Program-made: the position numbers and the translations under genes
Part shown: piece by piece, positions 17,361-25,446 of the stretch
How the letters are laid out: each line of letters starts with the position of its first letter
Position numbering within the stretch: the first letter of the stretch is position 1
Notes under the pieces: model-generated
Databases searched by the model: none
Seen by the model: only the letters and a program-made list of their open reading frames with translations
What the model was told of the DNA's origin: nothing
Source of the DNA: Candidatus Koribacter versatilis Ellin345
GTDB lineage: Bacteria > Acidobacteriota > Terriglobia > Terriglobales > Acidobacteriaceae
Direction of reading: 5' to 3'
Length of the DNA stretch: 64,000 bases
NCBI RefSeq assembly: GCF_000014005.1
Contig: NC_008009.1
Span: forward strand, 5,572,501 to 5,636,500

Positions 17361-17546
17361 CGGTTTATTTTCGCAGAATCAAGAGATAAGTCGAGATGCA
17401 AGCTGGTTCGTGCGAAATACGCAGCTTGGAATCCAAACCGGGCGAATTTCCCAATGTGTATTCAGCGTGAGTTTTGGCATGCATTCAGGCAGAGCGTGAC
17501 TTGCGCGGTCTGAGACAATCGGCTGTTCGGATCGCGAGATGAAACC

Positions 17547-19703
17547 GTGACGACCAAGATCGGCCGCAACGACCGTTGTCCGTGCGGCAGCGGGAAAAAA
17601 TACAAGCTATGCTGCCTGGTGCGTCCGTCGAACGCAGCACGGCTCATGATGGCACGCGAACACCACGAGGCCGGACGGCTGCAACCCGCAGCAAAGATCT
17701 ATGAGCAGGTCTTACGGGGCGATCCGAATAACGTCGAGGCTCTTCATTCGCTTAGCATCCTCGCCAGCCAGATCGGCGAGACGGCTACGGCAGAGCGCCT
17801 GATGCGGCAGGTTCTCAGTTTGCAACCGGAACACGTCGGCGCACTCAGCAATTTAGGGATCACGTTGCAATCCCAAGGACGCCAAGAAGATGCGATTGCC
17901 TGCTACGAGAAGGTAATCGCGCTCCGCCCTCACCACGCCGAAGCGCATAACAACCTTGGCAATCTGCGCTTGGCGCAAGGCGATTTGGAGCAGGCGATTG
18001 CGAGTTACCAGCGCGCGCTGGACTTGAAGCCTGACTACGCGGACGCGCATTACAACTTGGGAAATGCCTATCAACGTCGCGGAAATTGGACGCAAGCAAG
18101 AGAAAGTTATAGACGTGCCGTGGCGTCACGTCCCGAATTTCCAGAAGCACAAAACAATCTCGGAGTAGTGCTGCGGGAGATGGGCGAGACGTCCGCGGCG
18201 ATTGAGGCCTTCGAACGGGCAATTGCGCTTCGCGCGGAATATGCAGACCCGCTCAACAATCTCGGTGTCGCGCTCCAGGAACAGGGCCGAATGTCGGCCG
18301 CGGTCGAACACTATCACCAAGCGATCGCGTTGCGTCCTGCGGATGTGGAAGCGCATTTCAATCTCGGCAGCGCACTACAGGAACTCCACCGTACCGACGA
18401 GGCAATCGCCGCCTATCAAAGTGCGCTGGAGATTCAACCTGGCTACTTGCCCGCGTACAGCAATTTGCTGCTGCTTTACGCTTCAACAGGTTGCGTTTCA
18501 CCCGCGGAAGAGCTCGCGTTCGCACTCGGCTGGGAACGGGCAGCCCTCACCGAGGAGGAACGCGCGGAAGCCAGAAGTAGGAGGTTCGTCCGGACACATC
18601 TCGCAGGAAGAAAGCTGCGGATAGGCATCGTATCGGCGGAGCTGGGCGAACACGCCGTTGCCGATTTTCTTGAGCCGCTGCTGAGTGAGATTGACCGCAG
18701 CCAGTTCGAATTGCTCTTGTTCCCGACTCGGCTGCGCGATGGCGCACGCACCCAGCGTCTGCATGCGCTTGGCGATAAGGTCATTTCGCTGGCGCAGGTT
18801 CCGGATGCTGCGGCAGCAGAGGTTATACGCAAAGAAGGCGTAGACGTGCTGATCGATACCACCGGGCATACTCGCGGCTGTCGCCTCGGAATCTTCGCGC
18901 ATCGGGCGGCGCCGGTGCAGATGACGTGGATCGGCTACTGGAGCACGACAGGACTCACCGAAGTGGATTGGGTGCTCGCGGATGACAAGCTGCCGGCCAG
19001 CTTCGATGCTCATTTCTGCGAAGGCATCTGGCGAGTACCTCGGTTGCCCTTGGTGTATCGCGGCGACACTGCTCTGCCTCAGAGCGCATGGACACCGAGC
19101 GCAGACGGCACGCTTTGGTTCGGAAGTCTTAACCGGTACTCGAAGATCGGCCAGGAGAGCCTCGATCTTTGGGCGAAGGTGATGGAAGCAGTACCGAAGT
19201 CGAAACTCCTTCTCGAGGATCGGACCGCAGATGATACTGATGCGCATCAGCGCATATCGGCGGAACTCGCGACCCACGGTATCGGCGCCGATCGAATCGA
19301 GTTCGAGCCATACATCCCCGGACACGAGCGCCATATGCGCCTCTACGACCGCGTTGACGTCGCACTCGACACCATCCCGCTCAATAGCGGTACGACGGCT
19401 TGCGACGCTCTCTGGATGGGGGTGCCTCTGGTTGCGATGGAGGGGAACCGTACCGCATCACGCATTGCGGCAGGATTTCTGCGCGCCATCGGCCGTACAG
19501 AGTGGATTGCGGATAGCGAGCAGAACTACATTTCGAAGGTTGTCGAACTGTCGAATAATGTCGAACTGCGCAAGCAATTGCGCGGCTCGCAGCGTCAACG
19601 GATGGTCGAAAGTTCATTGTGCGATGCCCGCGGACTGGCGCGCGAACTTGAGCAGACGTTCGTGCAGATGTTCGACCGCTGGACGGCCGCGCAGACGTCT
19701 TGA
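17547..19703 (+). CDS. SEC-C motif, TPR and GT41 (O-GlcNAc transferase/SPINDLY-like) fusion protein
   Basis: A 718-aa protein from GTG. Residues 6-24 form a SEC-C zinc motif (GRNDRCPCGSGKKYKLCCL), known from SecA tails. About eight TPR units follow (residues 30-300) with repeated NLGxxLxxxGRxxxAIxxYxxAIxLxP spacing. The C-terminal half is the GT41 catalytic region: RIGIVSAELGEHAVADFLEP, DVLIDTTGHTRGCRLGIFAHR, APVQMTWIGYWSTTGL, and DVALDTIPLNSGTTACDALWMGVP. GT41 enzymes add O-linked sugars to cytoplasmic proteins; TPRs bind the substrate. It stands alone on its strand and converges on mnmE with 2 nt between stops. Confidence 0.9.
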   Translation: MTTKIGRNDRCPCGSGKKYKLCCLVRPSNAARLMMAREHHEAGRLQPAAKIYEQVLRGDPNNVEALHSLSILASQIGETATAERLMRQVLSLQPEHVGALSNLGITLQSQGRQEDAIACYEKVIALRPHHAEAHNNLGNLRLAQGDLEQAIASYQRALDLKPDYADAHYNLGNAYQRRGNWTQARESYRRAVASRPEFPEAQNNLGVVLREMGETSAAIEAFERAIALRAEYADPLNNLGVALQEQGRMSAAVEHYHQAIALRPADVEAHFNLGSALQELHRTDEAIAAYQSALEIQPGYLPAYSNLLLLYASTGCVSPAEELAFALGWERAALTEEERAEARSRRFVRTHLAGRKLRIGIVSAELGEHAVADFLEPLLSEIDRSQFELLLFPTRLRDGARTQRLHALGDKVISLAQVPDAAAAEVIRKEGVDVLIDTTGHTRGCRLGIFAHRAAPVQMTWIGYWSTTGLTEVDWVLADDKLPASFDAHFCEGIWRVPRLPLVYRGDTALPQSAWTPSADGTLWFGSLNRYSKIGQESLDLWAKVMEAVPKSKLLLEDRTADDTDAHQRISAELATHGIGADRIEFEPYIPGHERHMRLYDRVDVALDTIPLNSGTTACDALWMGVPLVAMEGNRTASRIAAGFLRAIGRTEWIADSEQNYISKVVELSNNVELRKQLRGSQRQRMVESSLCDARGLARELEQTFVQMFDRWTAAQTS

Positions 19704-19705
19704 AT

Positions 19706-21070
19706 TCACTTCCCGATGCAGAAAGTCGAAAAGATCAAGTTCAGGATGTCGTCGGCGGTGGTTGCACCGGTGATATCGTCCAGTGGACGCAAAGCGTTGT
19801 AGAGGTCCATCAGCACCATTTCGTGCGGCACGCGCACTTCGAGTGCATTGGTCGCGGCCTCGAGTGCTGCGAGCGAGTCGGTAACAAGCTGGTGTTGGCG
19901 AATGTTGGTGAGGAATCCGCTTTCTTCCCGTCCCGATTCGCCGGAGACCATCCGCAGGATCTGCTCGCGCAATTCAGCTATGCCTTCACCGCTCACCGCC
20001 GAGGTACGGACCACAGGAATGGACTTCCCGTTTGCAACCGAGTGACGGCCGAGATCAATTTTGTTTTCAACGAGAATTGCACTGCGCTCGGCTGCAGCCG
20101 AGATTAGTTGGTGGTCGAGTTCGTGTCCGGTCTCGGCGTGAGCGTCAACGACAACAAGCACGAGATCCGCGTCAGCCATAGCTTCGCGCGATTTCTGGAT
20201 TCCGATGCTCTCTGCCTCATCGTGCGACTCGCGGATGCCGGCAGTATCCACAAGATGCACGGGGATACCACCCAGAGACACGGTCTCGGTGACGAGATCG
20301 CGCGTGGTGCCGGGAATTGCGGTGACGATGGCGCGGTCGCGCTCAACAAGGCGGTTAAACAGGCTGGACTTGCCCACGTTCGGACGGCCTACAATCGCGA
20401 GCGTCAGTCCCTCGTGCACTACCTTGCCGAACGCGAAGCCCTCTTTCAGCTTGGCGAGCGGTTCATGCACCTCAGCAATTCGTGCGATGGCTTCCTTCGC
20501 TGGAAGAACCGAGACATCGTCGTCGGCGAAGTCGATGCCGGCTTCGAGCACGGCAATCAAATTCACCAGCTTCTGCTTTGTGGGCTGAAGCCTTCGCGAC
20601 ACCGAGCCTCCGAGTTGTTGCGCGGCGACTCTCGCCTGGTAGAGCGTCTGCGACTCAATCAGGTCGCGCACCGCTTCGGCTTGAGTAAGGTCAATACGGC
20701 CATTGAGGAACGCGCGCATTGTGAACTCGCCGGGATCGGCCATGCGCACACCTTTCGCCAGCGCAAGCTCCACGACGCGGGCCAGCAGTACCGGTGACCC
20801 ATGGCAGGAAATCTCGACGATATCGTCCGTCGTATAAGAATGCGGCTTGGCGAAGTAGGCGACGACGACTTCGTCGAGGCGTTCGCCGGATTCGGGGTCC
20901 ACTAGCTCCGCGAAGTGCGCGCGCTGTGCTTCGAGCTCTGCTTTCCCATTCGCGAGACGAAGCATAAGAAGCGCGACAGTTCGCGCCTCGGGGCCGGCAA
21001 GGCGCACGACGCCAATCCCTCCGCGGCCCGGCGGAGTTGCAATCGCGACAATCGTGTCGTCGAGGTTCAC
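19706..21070 (-). CDS. mnmE: tRNA modification GTPase MnmE
   Basis: A 454-aa MnmE (TrmE), which with MnmG installs the cmnm5 group on U34 of certain tRNAs. The N-terminal formyl-THF-binding domain starts DTIVAIATPPGRGGIGVVRL. The inserted G domain has GRPNVGKSSLFN, the K-loop AIPGTTRD and DTAGIRES. The C-terminal FCIGK, with its catalytic Cys, is present. The start is GTG. TAGAAT lies 6 nt before it, so a leaderless mRNA is likely. Confidence 0.97.
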   Translation of the reverse strand: MNLDDTIVAIATPPGRGGIGVVRLAGPEARTVALLMLRLANGKAELEAQRAHFAELVDPESGERLDEVVVAYFAKPHSYTTDDIVEISCHGSPVLLARVVELALAKGVRMADPGEFTMRAFLNGRIDLTQAEAVRDLIESQTLYQARVAAQQLGGSVSRRLQPTKQKLVNLIAVLEAGIDFADDDVSVLPAKEAIARIAEVHEPLAKLKEGFAFGKVVHEGLTLAIVGRPNVGKSSLFNRLVERDRAIVTAIPGTTRDLVTETVSLGGIPVHLVDTAGIRESHDEAESIGIQKSREAMADADLVLVVVDAHAETGHELDHQLISAAAERSAILVENKIDLGRHSVANGKSIPVVRTSAVSGEGIAELREQILRMVSGESGREESGFLTNIRQHQLVTDSLAALEAATNALEVRVPHEMVLMDLYNALRPLDDITGATTADDILNLIFSTFCIGK

Positions 21071-21076
21071 CCAACC

Positions 21077-21082
21077 ATTCTA
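21077..21082 (-). promoter_or_regulatory. -10 box of mnmE, leaderless type
   Basis: TAGAAT on the minus strand, then 6 nt (ggttgg), then GTG. The spacer could mimic a weak SD but is too close to the start. Confidence 0.5.
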
Positions 21083-21089
21083 GTAGTAA

Positions 21090-21950
21090 TCAGTTGGCGG
21101 GTTTGCCCTGGCCACCTGAGCGGTGTTCTTTGTCGCGCTGCGCCCAGTGCTGCTGCGTGACTTCGTAGAGCTGATCCACCTTTTTGTGCAGGTGCGCGAT
21201 CTCGAGTTCCGCCTTCTGGTTCACCTTGAAATCGAGGTCCGAATTCAGGCGGTCTTTAGCCGACTGGCGGTTCTGGCTCATCATGATCACCGGCGCTTGC
21301 AAGGCTGCCAGCATCGAGAGCACCAAGTTCAGAAGGATGAACGGATACGGATCGAAGGGCTTGCTCAGCAGGATGACATTCACGATCACCCATACGACTA
21401 ACACCGTGCCGAAGGTGATGATGAAAGTCCACGAACCGCCGAAGGTCGCAACCTGGTCCGCAATACGCTGTCCGAAGGTCAACTGGTCTTCTTCAACGAT
21501 ATTCGCATTTTGCACTACGGTGTGGCGCAGCATCTCATCAGCCGAGCGAAGCCTCTTGCCCATCATGGTAAGCAGGTCGATCGCTGCATGAGGGTGCCGG
21601 GTAACAAATTCCAGCAACGATTCGCGCTCGAAGCGCAGTAGCCTCGTAGGAGTGAGGGCTGCGGAGCTGGCCGTGCGCGGTCCGCCGTCCATGAAGGAAA
21701 CTTCGCCCACAACATCTGCGGGGCCAAGTTCGTCGAGGGCGATCTTGCGTCCAGCATCGTCGTGAATGAAGAGTTCCACCTTGCCATCAGCAATAACGTA
21801 GAGGGCGTCCGGATGATCGCCGGTGCGAAAGATGAGTTCGCCTTCCTTTACGGTTTGGTGCTCCAGGAGTCCGATCAGGGTTTCGCGCTCCTGCTCGTCG
21901 AGCAGCGAGAAGATAGGAACCTCGGCCAATAAGAGCGGATCTGCCGCCAT
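21090..21950 (-). CDS. Cyclic nucleotide-binding domain plus DUF1003 membrane protein
   Basis: A 286-aa protein. The ATG at 21950 is preceded by GGAGG at 8 nt; the frame extends to 21965. Residues 5-130 form a cNMP-binding (Crp-type) beta barrel with GELIFRTGDHPDALYVIADGK and GEVSFMDGGPRTAS. The C-terminal part is DUF1003: two membrane helices followed by DLDFKVNQKAELEIAHLHKKVDQL, a coiled coil. A small-ligand sensor is thus fused to a membrane module. A CATAAT lies about 30 nt upstream of the start. The ligand is unknown. Confidence 0.88.
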   Translation of the reverse strand: MAADPLLLAEVPIFSLLDEQERETLIGLLEHQTVKEGELIFRTGDHPDALYVIADGKVELFIHDDAGRKIALDELGPADVVGEVSFMDGGPRTASSAALTPTRLLRFERESLLEFVTRHPHAAIDLLTMMGKRLRSADEMLRHTVVQNANIVEEDQLTFGQRIADQVATFGGSWTFIITFGTVLVVWVIVNVILLSKPFDPYPFILLNLVLSMLAALQAPVIMMSQNRQSAKDRLNSDLDFKVNQKAELEIAHLHKKVDQLYEVTQQHWAQRDKEHRSGGQGKPAN

Positions 21951-22056
21951 GGGTGAACCCTCCATTCAGAGTTCACACATTATGCACGAACGTTTAGCGA
22001 TAGAAGGGCGCAGTTCGCGTGGCGAACCGGCTGCTCCCCTAAAGTGCCACTCAACA

Positions 22057-22494
22057 CTATTGAATAGTGTTTGAAGCGGAGCGATCCTCCTCGCTCCGGC
22101 GCAACTGCTCGGTCAGCAGATCCACTTGCGCTTCGAGTACATGGCGAATCGAAATGACGCCAAGAAGCTTTCCATCCGAGTCCACGATCGGCAGATGGCG
22201 ATGGCGCGATTCGATCATTACCTGGAGGGCTTCGGCCGGCGTGGTCTCGGGCGATCCCATCACCACGTACTGGCTCATATATTCGCGCACCGGCGTGGAC
22301 TCCGCCGAGCGGCCGCTCAGAGCGAATTTTCTCATCACGTCGCGTTCGCTGAACATCCCGGCAACGACGTGGTTCTCCTCCACTACCGCAACAGCGCCAG
22401 CGTGGCGGTCGATCATCATCGTGATTGCGTCGGCGACAGACGCGTTAATGCTCACAAAAGCGGGGGACTGGTCGCACAGCTTCAAAATGCTCAT
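22057..22494 (-). CDS. Two-CBS-domain protein
   Basis: A 145-aa protein made of two CBS domains and little else: INASVADAITMMIDRHAGAVAVVEENHVVAGMFSERDVM, then TTPAEALQVMIESRHRHLPIVDSDGKLLGVISIRHVL. Such stand-alone pairs bind adenosine nucleotides and regulate partners. TACAAT lies 10 nt before the ATG with no SD. The terminator at 22528-22550 separates it from the Yip1 gene. Confidence 0.9.
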   Translation of the reverse strand: MSILKLCDQSPAFVSINASVADAITMMIDRHAGAVAVVEENHVVAGMFSERDVMRKFALSGRSAESTPVREYMSQYVVMGSPETTPAEALQVMIESRHRHLPIVDSDGKLLGVISIRHVLEAQVDLLTEQLRRSEEDRSASNTIQ

Positions 22495-22527
22495 GATGAG
22501 CGGTATTGTACGACTTCCTGGGCACGA

Positions 22528-22550
22528 AAAAGCCGCCCGCGGGCGGCTTT
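22528..22550. terminator. Bidirectional rho-independent terminator
   Basis: A perfect 16-bp palindrome, gccgcccgcgggcggc (22532-22547), is flanked by aaaaa upstream and ttt downstream. It acts after the Yip1-family gene on the minus strand. Confidence 0.85.
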
Positions 22551-22567
22551 AGAAAAGTTGTTCGTGG

Positions 22568-23314
22568 TTAGAAGATCGCCGCCGCACCCACTCCAATGAG
22601 CGTGAGCACTGCCCACCAGCCGAAGACGATCGCGAAAGACGTTCCCTTCTTCACCTTGCACACGTAGGTAAAGCCGATCGCAACCAGTGCCAGGATCCAG
22701 AAGTTGACGATGTCGATGGAAGTGCCGAGTGCATAGAGCACTTTGTGCTGCAGAGGATCGATCAGGAACCCCAGGTTCGTTGCCACTGGATTTTGGAAGG
22801 TAAAGTTGTCGGTATCTGCGCCAGCGAAGATCGTAATGATGGCCAATATTGCCTTCATGATACCCACCATATTGGCGTAGACCACAACAGCCATCGATTT
22901 CCCGAAGCTGACCTGTGCTCCAGCGCCAAAGCTATAGCTGCCCCACAAGATCAGCGAGACAATGGTGAGGAAAATCAGGGCGATTACGGGATATCCATAG
23001 GAGATATACCGCGAAAACTTAGCGCCGACGGCCATGCGCTGCTCACGTTGGTCCGGGGGCAGCTGCTCGAGCTGGTCGTACTGCTTGGGATTCAGTTTTA
23101 CCTGGTTTTCGGTAACTTTCTCGAAGCCAATCTTCTTGTCGACAACGAATACGAAAGCTATGCTGACGATCACCATGATCACGAATGGCAACCACCACAT
23201 CGCGCTGCGATTGATGTCGGCGAAGGTCTTGCTGGGCGCAACGAAGGTGTTGATAACACGAGCGCCTTCAGACAACGGTTCACCCGCCGGAGGCGCCACT
23301 GCTTGACTGGACAT
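22568..23314 (-). CDS. Yip1-family membrane protein
   Basis: A 248-aa protein with about five membrane segments. A short N-terminal VINTFVAPSKTFADINRSAMWWLPF is the usual entry motif of bacterial Yip1/DUF1282 proteins. An SD (GGAG) lies 8 nt before the ATG. It follows the ABC ATPase gene by about 100 nt on the same strand and may belong to its operon. Function unknown; acidobacterial copies often sit beside ABC export genes. Confidence 0.8.
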   Translation of the reverse strand: MSSQAVAPPAGEPLSEGARVINTFVAPSKTFADINRSAMWWLPFVIMVIVSIAFVFVVDKKIGFEKVTENQVKLNPKQYDQLEQLPPDQREQRMAVGAKFSRYISYGYPVIALIFLTIVSLILWGSYSFGAGAQVSFGKSMAVVVYANMVGIMKAILAIITIFAGADTDNFTFQNPVATNLGFLIDPLQHKVLYALGTSIDIVNFWILALVAIGFTYVCKVKKGTSFAIVFGWWAVLTLIGVGAAAIF

Positions 23315-23416
23315 AGGTTTTCTCCAAGCTGAAACTTGGCGCGGATTCTAGCACTCGATTTTCGATTACGGGGCGGTAATATCGGCAGCCTTCGTTGGAA
23401 AACCGGCGAGCGCCGG

Positions 23417-24205
23417 TTATGAGAGCGTGATTTCCGGGGTGGCGGCCAGCAACGACTGCGTGTAGGAGTCCTGCGGACGCTCTGTAATTTGTTCAGCCGA
23501 GCCGACTTCCAGCAATTTCCCAAACCGCATAACCGCAATCCGCGTCGAAAGATAGCGAACCACCGGCATGGAATGGGAGATGAACAGATAGGTCAGTGAG
23601 AACTCTCGCTGGAGCCGCTGTAGCAGGTTCACAATCTGAGCACCCACACTGACATCGAGTGCAGAGACGGGCTCGTCGGCAACGATTAGTTTCGGGCGCA
23701 GCGCCAGGGCCCGGGCGATCCCGATACGCTGGCGTTGGCCTCCGCTGAACTCGTGCGGATAGCGAGTCAGAGCCGAGGCGTCGAGGCCAACCGCCTTCAA
23801 CAGTTCTGAGGTCTTCGCGCGAACGGTTTCGGCGGTCATTTTCTCGTGGACCAAATACGGCTCAGCAAGCACGTCCGCGACGCGCATTCGCGGATTAAGG
23901 GATCCGAAAGGATCCTGGAAGATGATCTGCATGTCGCGCCGGAGATGCCGCAGTTCGGAGTGGTTCGCGCGAAGGAGGTCGCGGCCTTCGAAGAATATCT
24001 CGCCCAAGGTAGGCTCGATCAGTCGGAGAATGAGTCGGCCTAATGTGCTCTTGCCAGACCCGGATTCGCCAACGAGGCCAAGCGTTTCGCCGCGCTCAAT
24101 GGTGAGAGAAACGTCGTCAACGGCGCACACTTCGCTGATTCGGCCCCCAAGCAGAGTCTCCCCCGCGAAGACCTTAGTGAGGTGACGCACCTCGACCAGC
24201 GCCAT
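23417..24205 (-). CDS. ABC transporter ATP-binding protein, oligopeptide OppF/DppF type
   Basis: A 262-aa ATPase from the ATG at 24205. Walker A is [13 protein letters not shown], the signature is [15 protein letters not shown], Walker B is [16 protein letters not shown], and YLFISHS holds the switch His. [14 protein letters not shown] is diagnostic of the peptide/nickel (OppF) subfamily. The C-terminal peptide-transporter tail is short. No permease or substrate-binding gene is adjacent, so it is an orphan here. It starts 2 nt after the stop of an unknown protein gene. Confidence 0.9.
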   Translation of the reverse strand: MALVEVRHLTKVFAGETLLGGRISEVCAVDDVSLTIERGETLGLVGESGSGKSTLGRLILRLIEPTLGEIFFEGRDLLRANHSELRHLRRDMQIIFQDPFGSLNPRMRVADVLAEPYLVHEKMTAETVRAKTSELLKAVGLDASALTRYPHEFSGGQRQRIGIARALALRPKLIVADEPVSALDVSVGAQIVNLLQRLQREFSLTYLFISHSMPVVRYLSTRIAVMRFGKLLEVGSAEQITERPQDSYTQSLLAATPEITLS

Positions 24206-24207
24206 GC

Positions 24208-24942
24208 TTATTGCCGCCGCTTGTAGCACACGGCGAACTCGAAACCTGGATTTGGCGGGAAAAGCCCGTTCACATTGCGCAGCCGCTCGGCGAGAGCTGT
24301 CGGCGCCAGCAGCGGATAATCGCGCTCGCGCAAATCGTAATAGTCGAAATCAATGTAGAGCGAGAGCAGATAGATCGCGATGGCGTCGGCAAAAACGGCT
24401 GCGAGGTAATCGTTCTTCGCCTTCTCGGCCTCGGTGCTGGAAGAGGTTGCGATCTTGCGTAGCTCGTAGCCGTCGAGACTGGTCTCGCCTCTCACCTTGT
24501 CCAACACCTGTTTCCACGCGAGATCGGAGAACTCTCCGGACACGCCAACCTGGTCCACGAATCCATGCCCGACGTTGATGAAGAACTCAAACGCGATCGA
24601 GAAGCGGTCTTCCATCAGGCGCGTGGAGATGAACACACACTCTGAATCGCCAACCTTGAAATTGCGATGGCAGGTGGCCTGATCGCTGAGTGCAACATCG
24701 TATCGGTCCGCGACGAGCGTATCTTCGCCCTGCCCCAACGTGAGCGGAACGAAGTAATACGCCTTGCGATTGAGGGCCTTGGCGATCGACGTCGGCACAG
24801 TACTTACCATCCGTTCAAGTTCGAATGAAGGCACGGTGAGCTGGCCCATAGTGGCATAGCAGATCCCATTCAGCGATTGCGAAACGGGAGCAAGTCGAAC
24901 AACATCGGCCGGGGTGTGGGTGAGGGGCGCGGTTTCACTCAT
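24208..24942 (-). CDS. Unknown cytoplasmic protein upstream of the ABC ATPase
   Basis: A 244-aa protein with no signal peptide and no clear membrane helix. Segments such as [21 protein letters not shown] and [21 protein letters not shown] suggest an alpha/beta fold. I recognise no family. TAAAAT lies 10 nt before the ATG. Its stop is 2 nt before the start of the OppF-type ATPase, so the two are almost surely co-expressed. Confidence 0.65.
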   Translation of the reverse strand: MSETAPLTHTPADVVRLAPVSQSLNGICYATMGQLTVPSFELERMVSTVPTSIAKALNRKAYYFVPLTLGQGEDTLVADRYDVALSDQATCHRNFKVGDSECVFISTRLMEDRFSIAFEFFINVGHGFVDQVGVSGEFSDLAWKQVLDKVRGETSLDGYELRKIATSSSTEAEKAKNDYLAAVFADAIAIYLLSLYIDFDYYDLRERDYPLLAPTALAERLRNVNGLFPPNPGFEFAVCYKRRQ

Positions 24943-25022
24943 GGAAACAATGATTTTACTCCAGCATAAGAGAAGGTACCTTTCGGCGGGCTACTCTGGA
25001 TTTGTTGTACCCTTTTAAAGGA

Positions 25023-25328
25023 ATGAGTACTGCTGTGGCCAGCCGGGTAAAAGCGCGCCGGAGCGCCATCTCGATAGTGAGCGCATCGGTGGTGCGGACG
25101 ATCGTCTTCACGGTCACGTGCACCGGATTGGGCATGGGCTTGGGCCTTTTCGCGGGCATCCTCGTCCAGGTTGTCCGTAGCCTTATGCACCGCAACGCCC
25201 CGATTGATATGACCGTTGCCTACCGGTTCTTCGCCTTTCCGCTCGCCGCCATCTGCGGCGTTAGCGCCCTCGTAGTGTTCGTTGTCCTCGAAACACGAAC
25301 AGCGCGCCGCCTCCTGGCTGCTCGATAG
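25023..25328 (+). CDS. Small membrane protein, unknown
   Basis: A 101-aa protein from the ATG at 25023, preceded by AAAGGA. Two hydrophobic segments (TIVFTVTCTGLGMGLGLFAG and FFAFPLAAICGVSALVVFVV) flank a polar loop with NAPIDMTVAYR. The basic N-terminus (VKARRS) suggests an inside orientation. Unrecognised. It is divergent from the unknown gene at 24208. Confidence 0.6.
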   Translation: MSTAVASRVKARRSAISIVSASVVRTIVFTVTCTGLGMGLGLFAGILVQVVRSLMHRNAPIDMTVAYRFFAFPLAAICGVSALVVFVVLETRTARRLLAAR

Positions 25329-25417
25329 CCGGGACGGCGGATTGCTGCACAGCTATCTCCTTCGATACACTCAAAGTTCTGCACTACCACCGACGCGGCG
25401 TTCGTAGGTCGCGCGGC

Positions 25418-25434
25418 CCACGCCAGAGGCGTGG
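25418..25434 (+). promoter_or_regulatory. Hairpin in the thrS leader next to the SD
   Basis: ccacgcc-aga-ggcgtgg forms a perfect 7-bp hairpin. Its 3' arm runs into the ggag of the SD region, 12 nt before the thrS ATG. TACACT about 75 nt upstream of the start could be the -10. Translational control of thrS is possible but unproven. Confidence 0.4.
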
Positions 25435-25446
25435 AGAAAGTCGATC

